DNA of 8,779 bases. Source: Pseudomonadota bacterium. Lineage in GTDB: Bacteria > Pseudomonadota > Alphaproteobacteria > Rhizobiales > Rhizobiaceae. Where the stretch lies: contig JAEZXF010000372.1 in assembly GCA_023419995.1 (NCBI GenBank), positions 1-8,779 of the forward strand. The letters are read 5' to 3'. Of this stretch, positions 6,100 to 8,779 are shown piece by piece (the stretch's first letter is position 1; the number at the start of each line of letters is the position of its first letter). Position numbers and translations under genes: made by a program. Below the pieces are notes generated by a model. It saw only the letters and a list, made by a program, of their open reading frames with translations. It did no database searches and was not told the origin of the DNA.

Positions 6100-6122
6100 T
6101 CTCGGGAACCGAGGGAGAGAGG

Positions 6123-6545
<423 letters not shown>

Positions 6546-6566
6546 CGCCCAAACCCGCAAGGCGGC

Positions 6567-6598
6567 GGCGCGGCTCACCGCCTGCGCCGCGCCTTTTT
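6567..6598 (+). terminator. Intrinsic terminator after the HIT gene
   Basis: A perfect 8-bp GC stem, GGCGCGGC (6567-6574) with GCCGCGCC (6586-6593), with an 11-nt loop is followed at once by TTTTT (6594-6598). It starts 21 nt past the HIT stop and separates that gene from nudC. Confidence 0.8.
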
Positions 6599-6658
6599 CC
6601 TTCTGCGCAGTTCCGGACGGAAACCCGCTTCGCCCCTTTCCCCGAATTGCCTGGTTCA

Positions 6659-6686
6659 CCCCCCGATGCCCTCCCCCCCCTGCCCC
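6659..6686 (-). other. G-quadruplex-capable tract just upstream of nudC
   Basis: The plus strand has four C-runs of 6, 3, 8 and 4 bases (6659-6664, 6669-6671, 6673-6680, 6683-6686). The minus strand therefore has G-runs with loops of 2, 1 and 4 nt, which satisfies the usual quadruplex pattern. It ends 11 nt before the nudC ATG, where a ribosome binding site would normally sit. The rest of the gap between the terminator and nudC (6599-6658) shows no clear promoter. Confidence 0.6.
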
Positions 6687-6697
6687 GGCAGCCCATC

Positions 6698-7636
6698 ATG
6701 ACCTTCCCGCTTATCCTCGCGCCGGAGCGGGAGCCGAGCAGCTTCGTCGGCTTCGCCGGCAACCGCATCGACCGCCAGTCGGAGAACCGCACCGACGACG
6801 CCCTGGAGACGGCGCTCGCCGACCCGCGCACCCGCATCATGCAGACGCGCGGCGGCCGCCTCTACCTGAAGCTGGGCGACGGCGGGTTCGATCCCTATTT
6901 CGCGCTGGCGGACGCGCGGGCGATGGGCGCGAAGCTGGAACACGCGGTGCTGCTGGGCATGGCCGAGGCCGGCCCGGTCGTCGTCGCGCCCGGCGCGATC
7001 GAGCCGGAGGCGCTGCCCGAGGGCATCAAGGCCATCGACCACCGCTCGGTCTACGTGCAGGGGCTGATCGGCGAGGAGGCGCTGGGCGAGCTGGCGCAGG
7101 GCGCGGCGCTGCTTTCCTGGCACCACAACCACCGCTTCTGCGGCCGCTGCGGCGGCAGGACCGAGATGCGCATCGGCGGCTACAAGCGCGCCTGCACGGC
7201 ATGCGGGGCCGAGCAGTTCCCGCGCACCGACCCGGTCGCCATCATGCTCGCCGTGCGCGGCGACAAGTGCCTGCTCGGGCGCAGCCCGCATTTCGGGCCG
7301 GGCATGTACTCGACGCTCGCCGGCTTCATCGAGCCGGGCGAGACCATCGAGGCGGCGGTACGGCGGGAGACGCTGGAGGAGTCCGGCATCCGGCTCGGCC
7401 GCGTCGTCTATCATGCCTGCCAGCCATGGCCGTTCCCCTACTCGCTGATGATCGGCTGCTTCGGCGAGGCGATCAGCGAGGAGATCGCCTTCGACGGCAG
7501 GGAGCTGGAGGATTGCCGCTGGTTCTCCCGCGACGAGGTGCGGGCGATGATCGCGGGCGCGCATCCGGACGGCCTCGGCGTCCCGCCCCCCGGCGCCATC
7601 GCCAGCCACCTCATCCGCTTCTGGGTCGAGGCGTGA
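6698..7636 (+). CDS. nudC: NAD(+)/NADH diphosphatase (NUDIX hydrolase)
   Basis: A 312-residue NudC-type enzyme that splits NADH (or NAD+) into NMN(H) and AMP. Characterised members also remove NAD caps from RNA. Domains in order are: an N-terminal NUDIX-like region (about 15-140); a zinc ribbon with Cys148, Cys151, Cys166 and Cys169; and the catalytic NUDIX domain (about 178-305). The NUDIX box is complete at 209-231, with GFIEPGE, then RRETLEESGI carrying the metal-binding glutamates. It is followed by QPWPFPYS (242-249), the motif that marks the NADH-specific subfamily. The ATG at 6698 gives the expected N-terminus (FAGNRIDRQSE near residue 19), but no Shine-Dalgarno sequence is visible; the leader is C-rich instead. 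The frame stays open far upstream, but that translation is low-complexity and crosses the HIT gene, so it was not used. A methyltransferase gene follows after 21 nt. Confidence 0.95.
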   Translation: MTFPLILAPEREPSSFVGFAGNRIDRQSENRTDDALETALADPRTRIMQTRGGRLYLKLGDGGFDPYFALADARAMGAKLEHAVLLGMAEAGPVVVAPGAIEPEALPEGIKAIDHRSVYVQGLIGEEALGELAQGAALLSWHHNHRFCGRCGGRTEMRIGGYKRACTACGAEQFPRTDPVAIMLAVRGDKCLLGRSPHFGPGMYSTLAGFIEPGETIEAAVRRETLEESGIRLGRVVYHACQPWPFPYSLMIGCFGEAISEEIAFDGRELEDCRWFSRDEVRAMIAGAHPDGLGVPPPGAIASHLIRFWVEA

Positions 7637-7657
7637 GGCGTGCCTGACGGAAACGCC

Positions 7658-8406
7658 ATGCACAACCGCTACGGAACGCTCGCCGCGCGGGTCTACGACC
7701 TCGACAAGCCGGTCGGCCGCTCGTTCGGCGACATCAAGTACTACCGGCAGCGCCTCGAGGCGTGCCGCGGCGCGGTGCTGGAGCCGGCCGTCGGCAACGG
7801 CCGCATCTTCGTGCCGCTGATCGAGGCCGGCATCGAGATCGAGGGCTTCGACGCCTCGGAGGAGATGCTCGGCCACTGCAGGGAGGCATGCCGCAGGCGC
7901 GGCCTTTCGATGAGCCTCAGCCGCCAGACCTTCGAGGGCTTCGCGTATGACAGGCGCTTCGCGGCGATCATCCTGCCGCTCGGCTCGTTCCAGCTCGTCA
8001 CCGACGCGACGGCGGCGATGGCGGTGCTGCGGCGCTTCCGCGACCATCTCCAGCCCGGCGGCAGGCTGATCCTCGACATCGACCCGATCGGCTCCTTCCT
8101 CGGCCCGTCCGGCACGGTCCGGAGCTGGACCACGCCGGAGGGCAACCTGCTGACGCTGCGCGACGACCGGGTCGAGACCGACCACGTCGCGCAGACCACG
8201 CTCTCCCATTTGCGCTACGAGCACTGGCGCGACGGACGCCTGATCGACACCGAGCTCGACCTGTTCCGGCTGCGCTGGTGGGGCGTGACGGAACTGGCGC
8301 TGGCGCTGCGGGCTTCGGCGAGGTCGTCGCCTCGGGCGGCTACGACCACGGACGCGCGCCGCGGCAGGGCGACGAGATCATCACCTTCGAGGCGGTGCGG
8401 GACTGA
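7658..8406 (+). pseudogene. Class I SAM-dependent methyltransferase, frameshifted near the 3' end
   Basis: From the ATG at 7658 the frame encodes about 217 residues of a Rossmann-fold methyltransferase. Motif I is VLEPAVGNGR (40-49), with the acidic residue D65 in EGFDAS, IILPLGSFQL (104-113) and LQPGGRLILDID (131-142). Near 8309-8311 the family-like sequence ...VTELALALR stops making sense. It continues as GFGEVVASGGYDHG... in a different frame from 8311 to a TGA at 8404-8406. Without the shift the protein would be about 250 residues. In the original frame there is no stop before the end of the window, which would put a long nonsense tail antisense to the next gene. The catalytic core is intact, so this is a recent lesion, a sequencing error or, less likely, programmed. 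The substrate is unknown. The start is 21 nt behind nudC, suggesting one transcript, with only a weak ribosome binding site. Confidence 0.75.
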
Positions 8407-8416
8407 AGCGCCGGCG

Positions 8417-8776
8417 TCAGCCGATGCCGAGATCCTGGCGGATCTTCCTGGTCAGGCCGCGCGCCACGAGGCCGTGCGAGCGGCGCAGATAGGCCTCGAG
8501 GTCGCTTTCCGGCAGATCGGCGGACGCCGCCACCGACACCCACTGCCGCCTGGCGAAGTAGGGCGCCTGGGCAATGCCGTCGATGGCGGTCAAGATCTCG
8601 AAGCTGTCCTCGCCGCACTTGAAGACGATGCGGCCGGAGAAGCCGCCGCCCCCGCCGAGGAGGGCGAAGACCTTGCCGCCGACCTTGGCGACCCGCGCCT
8701 CCCACTGGGCGACGAGGGCGCCGCCCGGCAGGCCGAGGACGAAGGCGTCGAAGCCGGCGGGGTCGTAGAGGCCCAT
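8417..8776 (-). CDS. MmcQ/YjbR family DNA-binding-like protein
   Basis: The 119-residue product matches the small MmcQ/YjbR family (PF04237, CyaY-like fold). It has an N-terminal FDAFVLGLPG, the strand KVGGKVFALLGG (31-42), FSGRIVFKCGEDSFEILTA (46-64), APYFARRQWVSV (71-82) and a C-terminal helix SHGLVARGLTRKIRQDLG, where family members usually have LVxxxLTRK(L). A DNA-binding role has been proposed from structure but not firmly shown. The ATG at 8776 gives a family-like N-terminus, but only three bases precede it in the window, so a ribosome binding site or an upstream start cannot be checked. The gene converges on the methyltransferase with a 10-nt gap and no terminator. Confidence 0.85.
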   Translation of the reverse strand: MGLYDPAGFDAFVLGLPGGALVAQWEARVAKVGGKVFALLGGGGGFSGRIVFKCGEDSFEILTAIDGIAQAPYFARRQWVSVAASADLPESDLEAYLRRSHGLVARGLTRKIRQDLGIG

Positions 8777-8779
8777 GGC

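Noticed and set aside
5619..6122. In-frame upstream extension of the HIT gene
   Set aside because: It would cross the SRP RNA on the antisense strand. The ATG at 6123 has a good ribosome binding site and matches the family length.
6656..8224. A 522-codon open frame on the minus strand opposite nudC and the methyltransferase
   Set aside because: No recognisable domain; the composition is typical of an antisense shadow, and both plus-strand genes have clear motifs.

Overview
The window looks like ordinary chromosomal DNA of a high-GC alphaproteobacterium, most likely of the order Hyphomicrobiales (Rhizobiales; Mesorhizobium/Phyllobacteriaceae-like). The reasons are the strong G/C preference at third codon positions, the alphaproteobacterial form of DnaX (zinc-site cysteines largely lost), a short SRP RNA of about 97 nt directly upstream of dnaX, and the character of the RecR, YbaB and NudC proteins. 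The genus is an inference from memory of these families. No database search was possible.

Layout. At the left edge (1-72, minus) is the start of a small lipoprotein gene, with a divergent AI-2E-family membrane protein (234-1427, plus) next to it. A minus-strand block follows, read right to left: SRP RNA (5741-5837) with a recognisable promoter, then dnaX (3751-5580), ybaB/ebfC (3418-3741), recR (2713-3321) and a secreted MltB-type lytic transglycosylase (1430-2686) that converges on the AI-2E gene with a 2-nt gap. A 285-nt non-coding stretch with nested inverted repeats separates the SRP RNA from a plus-strand block. That block holds a HIT-family hydrolase (6123-6545) closed by an intrinsic terminator, NudC-type NADH pyrophosphatase (6698-7636), and a class I SAM-dependent methyltransferase whose frame is broken near its 3' end (7658-8406). 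An MmcQ/YjbR-family gene (8417-8776, minus) converges on it at the right edge.

How the genes fit together. The dnaX-ybaB-recR cluster is a widely conserved replication/repair operon: DNA polymerase III tau subunit, nucleoid-associated protein and RecFOR pathway mediator. An SRP RNA gene upstream of it is also seen in other bacteria. The HIT and NUDIX genes both encode nucleotide-cleaving housekeeping enzymes.

I do not see a new defence, mobile or biosynthetic system here. The points worth a second look are small-scale: a 4+4 heptamer inverted-repeat element between ybaB and recR, a C-rich/G-quadruplex-capable tract where the nudC ribosome binding site should be, a frameshifted methyltransferase, a duplicated translation-start region in the transglycosylase gene, tandem 15-bp repeats in the AI-2E gene, and structured non-coding DNA on both sides of the SRP RNA.
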